Source of the DNA: Spirochaetales bacterium
GTDB lineage: Bacteria; Spirochaetota; Spirochaetia; JABMQR01
Reading direction: 5' to 3'
NCBI GenBank assembly: GCA_018399255.1
Contig: JAGYPA010000015.1
Location: 1-64,000 of the forward strand
DNA length: 64,000 nt
The notes under the pieces are model-generated. The model was given only the letters and a program-made list of their open reading frames with translations. It searched no databases and had not been told where the DNA came from. The position numbers and the translations under genes are program-made. Of the stretch, positions 10,118 through 18,009 are shown in pieces. Position 1 is the first letter of the stretch, and every line of letters starts with the position of its first letter.

Positions 10118-10736
10118 CATTTTTACGAATTAACTCAGAGATCTTCGGTTTAAACTTGCTGTAACCTTCGTAAAAATAGCTCACGTCAATGCCCTTCATA
10201 AACAGGGAACGGTCATTGATTCTATCCGTTAATGCACTTATAAGGAGCTTTTTAATTTCGACGTCTTTTACCGGACTTCGCCATGGCAGAGAGGTATTCA
10301 TTTCCTGTCTACAAGATTCCAGTCGATGACCTGCCGTATCTCTTTTTCAGAATCAGATCCCGTAGATACGCAGCACTTCTTCCATTCCCCTCCCTGAACG
10401 GGTGGGCAATATTCATCTCAACATATTTCTCAATAATTTCATCAAAGCTGTTCTGGGGCATGGTGTCGATGTATTTCAGAGAATGTTCCAGATACATCAC
10501 TGGGGCAAAACGGAAATGGCCTTTGGCGATATTCACTTCTCATGACCTGCCGGCAAAATCATAGATATCACCAAGGGTATGCGTGAATGAAAGCCAGTCC
10601 GGCAAAGGTGCCCCACTACGCTCACGTGATCGAGGGTCTCCTGTATCAAAAAGGCTGCCGGGCTTTTTGTTTACTGATTTTTCCTCAGCTCTCTCGCCAG
10701 TTCAACCTGACTGGTTATGTGTAACTTGTTGTCCAT
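10118..10736 (-). pseudogene. fic: Broken Fic-domain protein adenylyltransferase gene
   Basis: Fic enzymes transfer AMP to target proteins. The minus strand reads MDNKLHITSQVELARELR from an ATG at 10736, then in other frames [36 protein letters not shown] and [20 protein letters not shown]. The last holds the complete Fic motif HPFREGNGR with its catalytic His. After another shift come VKDVEIKKLLISALTDRIND and FMKGIDVSYFYEGY. About 200 codons in total match the class of Fic proteins with an N-terminal KIT-like start. Breaks fall after residue ~21, near the G loop and just after the Fic motif, so the enzyme is dead although its motif is intact. Confidence 0.8.
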
Positions 10737-10863
10737 TACTTATAATACTACATTTTAAGAGATTAAGAAACTGGATACGGGTATCAGGATACAGGGGCGT
10801 ACATTACGAAATAATAAGGCGAAACCGGTTCAGAGTGAGTTCGGTACTTGTTTCGCGTATCTT

Positions 10864-10884
10864 ATTCAGTGTTTGACACCGAAT
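10864..10884. repeat. Recurrent palindrome, copy 3
   Basis: ATTCAGTGTTTGACACCGAAT. It differs from copy 2 by two bases. It lies between the fic relic and the BrnT-like relic. Confidence 0.7.
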
Positions 10885-10989
10885 CCCTCATAGAGTACTC
10901 CTGAGTAATAGGTACACATATAATACAATACCACGTAGCGTTTATTACCCATCTTTACAACTTTCTTTCTATGGCTGACCAAAATATCG

Positions 10990-11016
10990 TTGACAAAGGC
11001 AGACATTTTGTATAAT
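10990..11016 (+). promoter_or_regulatory. Consensus sigma-70 promoter before a broken toxin gene
   Basis: TTGACA at 10990-10995 and TATAAT at 11011-11016 both match the consensus exactly, but the spacer is 15 bp, shorter than the usual 17. The toxin start codon follows at 11024, so a transcript would have almost no leader. The spacer may have lost two bases during decay. Confidence 0.5.
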
Positions 11017-11023
11017 GTAATAC

Positions 11024-11290
11024 TATGCAGTACCTTAACTGGGACTGATAAAAACCTCACTTTGGAAAAGACCAGGGGCTTAACATTTGAAGAATTGCTC
11101 TTCTTATGATCGGAAATATTCTTGTGTTGAGAAAAACCCCGGATATTCAAGTCAAAAGCTTTATATATTGGAAATAAACAGGTATGCAGTTGTTGTTCCA
11201 TTTGTAGAAAAGGACAATGAAATATTTTAAAGACTGCCTTTCCAAGGCGGAATTTACAAAGGAAGTATGGTCTGCAGGGAGGAGAAGAAG
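11024..11290 (+). pseudogene. Broken BrnT-like (DUF497-type) toxin gene
   Basis: From the ATG at 11024 the sequence reads MQYLNWD and then a stop. In neighbouring frames it continues NLTLEKTRGLTFEE, KNPGYSSQKLYI-like and EINRYAVVVPFVEKDNEIF, then LKTAFP. This order (w..kN..l...rgisFEE... PFVE...iFLKTaiPSRK) is that of small BrnT/DUF497 RNase toxins of about 90 residues. An antitoxin relic starts within a few bases of its end. Several frame changes are needed. Confidence 0.62.
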
Positions 11291-11291
11291 A

Positions 11292-11569
11292 ATGAAAAGA
11301 GCATTTATCCCGCTTGATCAGGGAGAAAGAATTGATGGAGTCCATTGAAAATGATGAATGGACTCGGGTTAAAGATTTTCATAAGGAAAAAGAAAAGGCT
11401 CAAGCTGTTTGCCAAAGAAACACTCTGATAAAAAACAAACGAATAAATCTCAGAGGCTCACTGAAAAGGATTATTATGAAATTAAATCAGGGCTGTCCGG
11501 GAAGGAATACCGTACCAGACCCTCATTGCCAGTATCATACACAAGTATTTGAACGACTCCGCATTCTAA
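11292..11569 (+). pseudogene. Broken CopG/BrnA-type antitoxin gene
   Basis: An ATG at 11292 with GGAGAAG upstream gives MKRAFIPLDQGER. A frame change leads to ELMESIENDEWTRVKDFHKE, then KNKRINLRLTEKDYYEIK. The last part, NLRLTEKDYYEIK followed in another frame by IPYQTLIAS-like and IIHKYLND, is the ribbon-helix-helix signature of this antitoxin family. The stop would be TAA at 11567-11569. With the toxin relic just upstream it forms a dead toxin-antitoxin operon. Confidence 0.65.
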
Positions 11570-11634
11570 AATCGTCAGGGTCTCGTAAAAAATCACTGGG
11601 TACATACTGCAATCCCTTATGTACATTCCTGTCT

Positions 11635-11660
11635 GGATTCAGTGTCTGACACCTTCTTTA
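11635..11660. repeat. Recurrent palindrome, copy 4
   Basis: GGATTCAGTGTCTGACACCTTCTTT. The left half and core match the other copies; the right flank differs. It follows the antitoxin relic. Confidence 0.65.
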
Positions 11661-11774
11661 TTCTGGAGATCGTGATAGCCGAACTGATTATCGACAAGAT
11701 TGCGAAGGGTGAAGCACTTGTTGCCGTTGGCTGATGGGAATCATTCGAGGCGGCTTTCTCACGTGGGCTCTTGA

Positions 11775-12558
11775 CTATTCAAATGTTTTGCGGATGCCTG
11801 CCTCAATAATCCTGCGCGGCAGTAAACGCACCATGAGAGAGCTGGACTGGTACTGCTTTGCCCACAGCGATGGACTGAGGAGTATGGCGGGCCGCCGCCG
11901 CGTGGTAGATTGCATTGCCGATTTTCTGAGGCGGCATACCGCTCTGCAGAAATTGTCGCGATGAGTTATACCGGGTTTGCACGCTCAGCATAGGGAGACT
12001 GCTTTCCGATAACGCCGACCTGCGGCTAGGTCGTGGCGACATAGTCAAAATAGATACTTGGAAACCTGTATGCCGAATGGAGGGCTGTCTCACTGCGAAG
12101 TCTTGCGGAGTAGGCATCGAGCCACTTTTGGCGGCTAGATACCGGAAAGGGACCGGAATTTTTGTTGCCAGAAGGCCAGTGTGGAGTATTTTTACCAAAG
12201 CCCTGTTTACGCATTGCAGGCAGATATATGCGGTTTCAATTGCACGGGACCGAAAAAGTTAAGGGCAAAGAGCTTTGCGCGCATCTTCCACGGTTGTCTC
12301 TTCTGCCGCGCCAATCTGCATTTATCCCGCATTATGAATTACGATATCACATCTCCCGTTTTCATACAGTGCTTCAATCGATTCTGCACTGGTCAGATCG
12401 AGTGAAACCATTCTGAAGCAGTCAGCGTCGGGGAATAGTTCATCGTGCAGAGGAGCATTCCTGGAAGTCCCGATTACACTATATCCATGCTTCAGGAAGA
12501 TAGCTGCGGTGGAATAGCCTATGCCTCGAGAAGCTCCCGTTATAAGAACACGTTTCAT
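11775..12558 (-). pseudogene. Broken short-chain dehydrogenase/reductase (SDR) gene
   Basis: From an ATG at 12558 with GGAAGTGAG upstream, the minus strand reads MKRVLITGASRGIG, holding the TGxxxGxG NAD(P)-binding motif, then DLTSAESIEALYENG and CDIVIHNAG, the NAG strand. After frame losses come KLFALNFFGPVQL, YLAAKSG (the YxxxK active site) and LRSETAPFGIQVS-like. The end reads RIIEAGIRKTFE with a stop at 11775-11777. The order and length (about 260 codons) fit a classical SDR. Its substrate cannot be told. Confidence 0.78.
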
Positions 12559-12602
12559 ACGCTCACTTCCTTTCTCACGCTCCATGAATACTGAAGTTTG
12601 CA

Positions 12603-12672
12603 GAACCGCCGGAACCACCGGATCTGCCGGAACCGCCGGAACCATCAGAGTGGCCGGAACCACCGGGTCTGC
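12603..12672. repeat. GCCGGAACC-type tandem repeat
   Basis: About six imperfect copies of a 9-12 bp unit (CGCCGGAAC, CACCGGATCTG and variants) lie just upstream of the SDR relic start. They would fall in its promoter or leader region. Confidence 0.75.
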
Positions 12673-12684
12673 CTCCCGACAGAA

Positions 12685-12728
12685 GAAAAAAAATGGCGGA
12701 TAGCAGTGCTGCCTGCACCTATCCGCCA
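12685..12728 (-). terminator. Factor-independent terminator of azgA
   Basis: On the minus strand a perfect 10-bp stem (TGGCGGATAG, 15-base loop, CTATCCGCCA) is followed directly by an eight-T run (A on the plus strand at about 12686-12693). It lies 90 bases after the azgA stop and in its direction. Confidence 0.85.
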
Positions 12729-12817
12729 GTATCACCCATATAAATTGCTCTAATGAAAGGTATGAAAAACCCGAGTCAGGAACTTGCCCTGACCGGGTCT
12801 TGCGTCGGTACGCTTTG

Positions 12818-14104
12818 CTACCCGACTATAAGCTTCAGCAAAAAGAGCACACCCACAATAATGGTCATCAGATTGATGGATTTGACGTTTCCGGTGAGCA
12901 GTTTCAGGAAAATCCAGGAAAGCATACCGATCATGATACCATCGGCTATACTGTAGGTCAGCGGCATGAAAATCAGGGTTAGAAATGCCGGGATCGCTTC
13001 GGTATAGTTCGTGAAGTCAATATCCTTTACCGGGGTGATCATAAACAGACCGACCAGAATAAGCGCCGGGGCGGTGGCTGCGCCGGGAACTGCCAGAAAT
13101 AATGGAGCCAGGAACAGGGCAATAAGGAACAGGATTCCGGTGCTGAGCGCTGAAAGACCGGTTTTCCCGCCTTCGGCAACGCCGGCTGAACTTTCGACAT
13201 AGGTTGTTACGGTACTGGTTCCCAGCATAGCTCCGACGGTTGTTCCAATAGCATCGGCCAGAAGCGCCTGCTTAACCTTCGGAATATTGCCGTCCTTATC
13301 AATCAGATTTGCCTTGGTTGACACTCCAATCAGAGTTCCTACCGTATCGAACATATCAACGAAGAGAAAGGTGAAAAGAACGATGAGCATATCGAAGCTG
13401 AAAACCTGTGAGAAGTCAAATTTGAAGAATACAGGGGCGAGGGAAGGCGGCAGCCAGCTTCCCTGGGGAGCACTTGTTGCGCCGAAGGGGATTCCAATAA
13501 TGGTTGTCGCGACAATACCGATCAGCAGAGCGCCGCGGACCTTGAATGCAAGCAGGATTCCGGTGACAATCAGACCGATTACAGCCAGAAGTGCTGTCCC
13601 GGAGGTGATATCGCCCATTATTACGAGCGTGGCACCATCATCAACAATAATGCCGGCATTCTGCAGGCCGATAAATGCGATAAAGAGTCCGATACCGACA
13701 GATATTGCCTTCTTGATGTTGGCTGGAATGCTGTTGACGATCGCTTCCCGGACATTCAGGATGGTAAGAACGATGAAAATGATACCTTCAAGGAATACCG
13801 CAGTCAGGGCGAATTCCCAGGAGTACCCCATTCCAAGTACTACTGTGTAGGCAAAGAAAGCGTTGAGGCCCATGCCCGGGGCAAGGGCGAATGGAAGATT
13901 GGCAGTAAAAGCCATAACGAGGGTCGCTATAGCGGCCGAGAGCGCTGTAGCAGTGAAGACTCCCCCGAAATCCATACCGGCATCACTGAGAATCAATGGG
14001 TTTACAATGAGTATGTAAGCCATTGTCAGAAAGGTCGTCAGACCGGCAAGCAGCTCGGTCTTGATGGTCGTTTTGTGTTCCTTAAGTTTGAACCATTTTT
14101 CCAT
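12818..14104 (-). CDS. azgA: NCS2/AzgA-type adenine-guanine-hypoxanthine permease
   Basis: A 428-residue inner-membrane protein with 12 or more hydrophobic helices that imports purine bases, probably by proton symport. Family marks are LAPGMGLNAFFAYTV near residues 72-86, GTSTVTTYVESSAGVAEGG near 305-325, and the opening ELLAGLTTFLTMAYILIVNP. ATG at 14104 has AGGAGAAA upstream. It is the only intact gene between 3.2 and 17.4 kb and has its own terminator. Function fits with adenine deaminase at 51107. Paralogues PbuG and PurP share the fold, so the exact base specificity is not certain. Confidence 0.92.
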   Translation of the reverse strand: MEKWFKLKEHKTTIKTELLAGLTTFLTMAYILIVNPLILSDAGMDFGGVFTATALSAAIATLVMAFTANLPFALAPGMGLNAFFAYTVVLGMGYSWEFALTAVFLEGIIFIVLTILNVREAIVNSIPANIKKAISVGIGLFIAFIGLQNAGIIVDDGATLVIMGDITSGTALLAVIGLIVTGILLAFKVRGALLIGIVATTIIGIPFGATSAPQGSWLPPSLAPVFFKFDFSQVFSFDMLIVLFTFLFVDMFDTVGTLIGVSTKANLIDKDGNIPKVKQALLADAIGTTVGAMLGTSTVTTYVESSAGVAEGGKTGLSALSTGILFLIALFLAPLFLAVPGAATAPALILVGLFMITPVKDIDFTNYTEAIPAFLTLIFMPLTYSIADGIMIGMLSWIFLKLLTGNVKSINLMTIIVGVLFLLKLIVG

Positions 14105-14478
14105 CGCAGTTTCTCCTTTTAAAACAGTAATAACATTTGAAATAAACCGAGTACCATTCTACATCGCTGGAAAAGATCTGTACAGAAAAAAATTATTTTT
14201 TGTTGCATCCTGTTGCATAAGGTGTTTTCTCTATCCTGATTTTCCTGCTCAGGAGGTATTCTTGGGACAGCCCCAAGGGGGGCGTATTATAGACAACAAT
14301 CCCCTGCATGGGCTAACTTCTTTGATTTCTCCTGAAGTATACCCACGCGCGATATCTCTGCGCATCCGTGTTATATATCTTATATGCGCTGATTAAGCCG
14401 CCGCTTCGATGTAAACCTTGCGCAGGAGCATGCTGTAAGGACTATCTCACTTGACTTCACAACCTTTGGAGGCTACCT
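14105..14478 (-). promoter_or_regulatory. Long leader and probable promoter region of azgA
   Basis: This 374-base gap has no gene. On the minus strand a TATAAT box lies at 14291-14286, with only a weak -35 (TTAGCC, 19 bp away). Between it and the start codon are a hairpin CTTGGG...CCCAAG near 14259-14275 and a direct repeat ATGCAAC (about 14200-14220). Further upstream are paired GCGCAT/ATGCGC arms near 14360-14387. I looked for the conserved core of purine riboswitches and did not find it. Confidence 0.35.
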
Positions 14479-15700
14479 ATGGAAACAGCCGGAAACTGAT
14501 GACCCTGGTTAAAGCGCAGGTCGCCAGGATTGCGCCCGCAATGGAAGAATTTCTGCCGCGAACTTCACAACTACCCTGAACTGGGACTGCAGGAAGAGCG
14601 GACCTCCCGCAGGATCGTGGAAGTGCTCAGTCCTTCACGCGCCGAGATCTATCCGCCACACAGGACTGATGTAACAGCCCTGGCCGAACCTGGGGGGGTA
14701 GAGGGAGTGGAACGGAAGTGGAAACGGTGCACGAAAGAACATCACCCTGCGGGCGGGATATCGATGCCCTGGCCCTGGACGACCGAAGCGGTACTTCCCT
14801 GGCAGTCCGCTCACAGCGGCATCTCCCACAGTCAGCGGCCATGACGGACATACCGCGATGCCTCGCCGGAGCAAAATTTCTGGTGCTCAATGAGCTTGCC
14901 GACCAGTTTTCCGGAAGCGTCCGCTTCATTTTCCAGCCTGCTGAGGAACTGCCGCGGCGGGAAAGCGTTGGTCGAAGGGGGTGTTCTTGCCGCCGATCCC
15001 TTCGTCCGAATGCGGTCTTCGCTCTTCACGGATGGCCCGATCTTCCAGAAGGAACCTTTTTCGGTAAGAAGTGGAGCCCCATGGCAAAGAAGCGATATAT
15101 TCTCCATCACCATCAAGGGAAAAGGCGGGCACGGTGCCAGGGCCCCATCTTGCCGTTAACCCGATACTCACGGCTGTCAGCTGGTTCAGGCCATTCTAGG
15201 AGATTGTCACGCAAGCGATCGATCCTCTCCAGCAGGTTGTTCTCTCTGTTCGTCAGATCCATGCCGGCAATGCTAATAATGTCATACCCGGACACACGGC
15301 AATTGTATCCGGAACCATCCGCTACTTGACAAAGAACCGCAAACCTATACGCATTGTCTGCACAAGACGGCGCAGGGCTGTTGTGCGGTATCCGGAACCG
15401 AGTACCAGCTAAACTATCGGGTAGGGTGTCCTCGTTGGTTAACGATCCGGCACGGACCGCTTTTGTAAAAGAGGTTATAACTGATGGCTGGGTGAGGATG
15501 CCTGGGGTGACGATGTGGGTCTCACCACCGATCCGAAGATTTTTCCTTCTACCTTGATCAGGTTCCTGGAGCCTTTATTTCCGGATAGGCATCGGGAATC
15601 CTGATACCGTCCTGCATAATCCGAAGTTTGGACTTTAATGATCGTGTTCTTGAGCGCGGAATAACAGCGCTGTGCGCTTTAGCCCTAGAGGGCCTGAGGG
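14479..15700 (+). pseudogene. Degraded M20-family amidohydrolase/aminoacylase gene
   Basis: An ATG at 14479 with TTTGGAGG upstream gives six codons, then the frame is lost. Pieces in order: FCRELHNYPELGLQEERTS, DIDALAL (metal-binding D), GHDGHTAML-like, AGAKFLVLNELADQFSGSVR, FIFQPAEE (the catalytic Glu pair), VFALHGWPDLPEGTFFGKKW, and LERGITALCALALEGLRA at the end. This is the peptidase M20 order seen in hippurate and N-acyl amino acid hydrolases. Many frame changes are needed. The repeat at 15690-15722 overlaps its end. Confidence 0.75.
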
Positions 15701-15722
15701 CCTGAGAGCCTGAGAGCCTGAT
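15690..15722. repeat. Tandem repeat, 8-bp unit, four copies
   Basis: GGGCCTGA appears twice, followed by GAGCCTGA twice. The array lies at the very end of the amidohydrolase relic. The 8-bp unit would break any reading frame. Confidence 0.85.
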
Positions 15723-15776
15723 AAGCCGATAGGTCGTAGAACTGTATCCAGAAGGAGGAAGCTGACATATGGTTTT

Positions 15777-16620
15777 ATGAAAACGATGGTTAATGCCCTT
15801 GCCGTCTCGGGAGCGGCACTGTTTTTTACCCAGACTTTGCATGAGGGAGTTCACCTAAGGACAGCTTTGCTTGTCGGGGTGGAGGTGCATGCGTTCAATC
15901 TCTTTGCTGTCGACACCCGCCTTCTTTTCGCGACGGCAGTCATCTATTTGAGGATATCGCCGTTGAGGCAATCGCTTCACCGGTGAACATACTGGATCGG
16001 GATCATCGCCGTAATCATCATCATGAGAAAGACATCCCGGCACAAGCCGAAATCCCGCAATTAGTCGGCACCCCGACACCAGATCGTGCAGGCATCCGCT
16101 TGTCAGCCTCTTTTCTTCCAGCTGGCGGGGTTCAGCCTTCTCATGGGTTTCTGGGTACCTGTTGTTTGACGGCGCCTTCTATGCTCCCGGCGCATATGGT
16201 GATTGGAAGTCAATAACGGCATGGTCGGAAACCCCGGATTGCTCCGGGGTGCTCATAATTACCGGAGCGGCAGGGGTGGTCGGCACCTACTTCTTTCTGG
16301 CCCGGGAGTACGCTTGTTCACGATATCAGCAATATCCGGGAGCTCCGTTCGTCAGCAAGGAACTGTCCTGCTCATCCCCTATCTTTGCTGGAGCATTCTC
16401 TACACAGCCTTGGCCCCAGTTTCATCCGCTTGGATTTCCTGGATGGACTGTTTATCGTTTTCTTCTTCAGTTCTTTTTCGGTTTTTCCGGGTTTTTCTGG
16501 GCATATATGCTTGCTTCCTGCTGGCTGACGCCAGGACTGCCGAAAAAGCCCTGCCTGTCGCCTGGCAAATTAGTATTCCTGGCTGATTGTAACGGGAGTG
16601 CCGCTTGGTTATTCAGGTAG
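15777..16620 (+). pseudogene. Degraded membrane metallopeptidase-like gene (HExxH)
   Basis: AAGGAGG before 15769 marks the old start. The sequence reads MKTMVNALAVSGAALFFTQT, then LHEGVHL, an HExxH zinc motif within a membrane helix. Further pieces in other frames are hydrophobic: GIIAVIIIM, FQLAGFSLLMGF, IITGAAGVVGTYFFLAREYA and RFFRVFLGIYACFLLADART. The layout of about 280 codons recalls M50-like or related membrane proteins with an HExxH helix, but no family is certain. It is broken at several points. Confidence 0.5.
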
Positions 16621-16737
16621 CTGTCTTTACCGACGGTCAGCATACGGACAATCAGCCTTGTGTGATATCAGGGTCTGAGGCTGGAAGCCTTCTGTGCATT
16701 GTAAATTATCACTTCACCCTGTCTCTATCAGAGTGGG

Positions 16738-17131
16738 ATAAGGAGCCGCAGGCCGTCTTCTTTGTATTGCGCCTTTGATCCTGGAGATATGGAAGACATA
16801 ACCATCCTGGAATGGATTGCCATATCAGCATCTCTGTCAAATGGATCTCGTGATCACTTTTGGGGCAGTTTATAATATCCCGCAAATGTTGGAAATGAAT
16901 ATCGGCTATATGAAATCCTGATTCAAGAGCAATTGGGCCTATCTTGATCGGGAGTTACTCCGTAAAGCTCCAACTTTCCAAGAGCATATTTTATCGAAAT
17001 TTCCCACAGATTAATACCGGAAATATATTTTTCATCGGTGTTATTCTTGAAAATCCTCATAACAGAAGAGTTAATCTTTCCGGGTTGAATAATGCCCATA
17101 CGATAATGCGTATCGAGTAAAGATATTTCAT
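16738..17131 (-). pseudogene. Broken PIN-domain (VapC-like) toxin gene
   Basis: The ATG at 17131 overlaps the antitoxin stop as ATGA. The frame reads MKYLLDTHYRMGIIQPGKIN, where LLDTH is the first acidic PIN motif; about three residues are missing after it. Then come EKYISGINLWEISIKYALGK (motif with the conserved Glu) and, after breaks, FPTFAGYYKLPQK and RDPFDR, the last PIN acidic region. PIN toxins are metal-dependent RNases. Two stops and at least two frame changes disable this copy. Confidence 0.78.
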
Positions 17132-17365
17132 AGATTAAGCAGTTCTTCTTCCGTCATAGCGAAATCATCGGTAATCTTCATTTTCTTATCGCCCAGTAAA
17201 CCTAGTTTAATGGAGTTTTGCTTCTTGCGAGATGAATAAGGTACTAGAACTGCTACAGGTTCTTTTTTTTTTGCCGAAGGAGATAATAACTTCCTCTCCG
17301 GCAATAACCTCATCTAATACTGCAGAGAAGTGAGTTTTAAACTCGCCTACCGGTAACATTTTCAT
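17128..17365 (-). pseudogene. Phd/YefM-type antitoxin gene with a poly-A frameshift
   Basis: From ATG 17365 the minus strand reads MKMLPVGEFKTHFSAVLDEV and then IAGEEVIISFGKK, the standard Phd/YefM start. A run of ten A (ten T on plus, about 17263-17272) then shifts the frame. With nine A it would continue GKKKEPVAVLVPY and end in MTEEELLNL, about 78 residues in all. The C-terminal part is otherwise perfect. A homopolymer of this length could be a real mutation, a slippage switch or a sequencing error. Confidence 0.8.
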
Positions 17366-17457
17366 AACTTAAATCTACTTCATTATCTTTGTCAAGTTGT
17401 CAAGAAAAAATAGTATCAGACAGTTTTTTTACATTATCCGGCAAAGGGTGTTAGAAT

Positions 17458-17931
17458 GTGAGTGAAAATGCTGCTTCAAGGAGTGATGCTGTGGATATCC
17501 TTTCGATAGTGCTCATGGCTTTTGGTTTTCTGGAATTGCTGAATGTGCTGATGCTCTACTTGACCCCCGGAACGCGCCGGGGTAACGGGGTTGGTGTTTT
17601 CACCGCCTATGAAAAGTCGAAAAGCGACCCCGAGGTGCATGCACTGGTGAACTATCTGGTCAATTGGGTTGCCGGAACGAAGCTGATATTTATCGTCCTG
17701 CTTATCGGCATAATCATCACCGGAAGTGATAGCATCAAGTTTTTCAGCGTAATTGCCCTGATATTCTCGATACTGACCTTCTTTTCCAGACTCTACCCCG
17801 CAATCAAGCAAATGGATGCTGCCGGGCAGATCAATCCCCGCGGGTATTCGAAAACCCTGGGCATTATGATAGCCAGTTTTGTCGGGGTGTTTGCCTTGTC
17901 CCTGATATGCTACCTGATATTCTGGATGTAG
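17458..17931 (+). CDS. Small membrane protein of unknown function
   Basis: A 157-residue protein with four predicted membrane helices: about residues 13-35, 67-88, 91-110 and 131-155. A charged stretch (TAYEKSKSDPEVH) lies between the first two. The start is a GTG at 17458 behind AAAGGG; no better ATG exists. It stands alone, divergent from the antitoxin relic and convergent with the diguanylate cyclase. The intact frame beside so many wrecks suggests it is still in use. No family recognised. Confidence 0.7.
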   Translation: MSENAASRSDAVDILSIVLMAFGFLELLNVLMLYLTPGTRRGNGVGVFTAYEKSKSDPEVHALVNYLVNWVAGTKLIFIVLLIGIIITGSDSIKFFSVIALIFSILTFFSRLYPAIKQMDAAGQINPRGYSKTLGIMIASFVGVFALSLICYLIFWM

Positions 17932-18009
17932 GGCAGCAAGCTGACCAGGCTGATGCCCACGCCAGCCGATGCTTACACAAATTGATGCGTTAACAGGTCG
18001 ATGCCCACG

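Noticed and set aside
10866-11345. A 159-codon open frame on the minus strand
   Set aside because: It lies opposite the BrnT-like relic, its composition is unlike a real protein and it has no ribosome site. The plus-strand reading shows clear family order.
14105-14400. A purine riboswitch before azgA
   Set aside because: Expected conserved loop and junction bases of the purine class were not found on the minus strand. Only ordinary hairpins are present.
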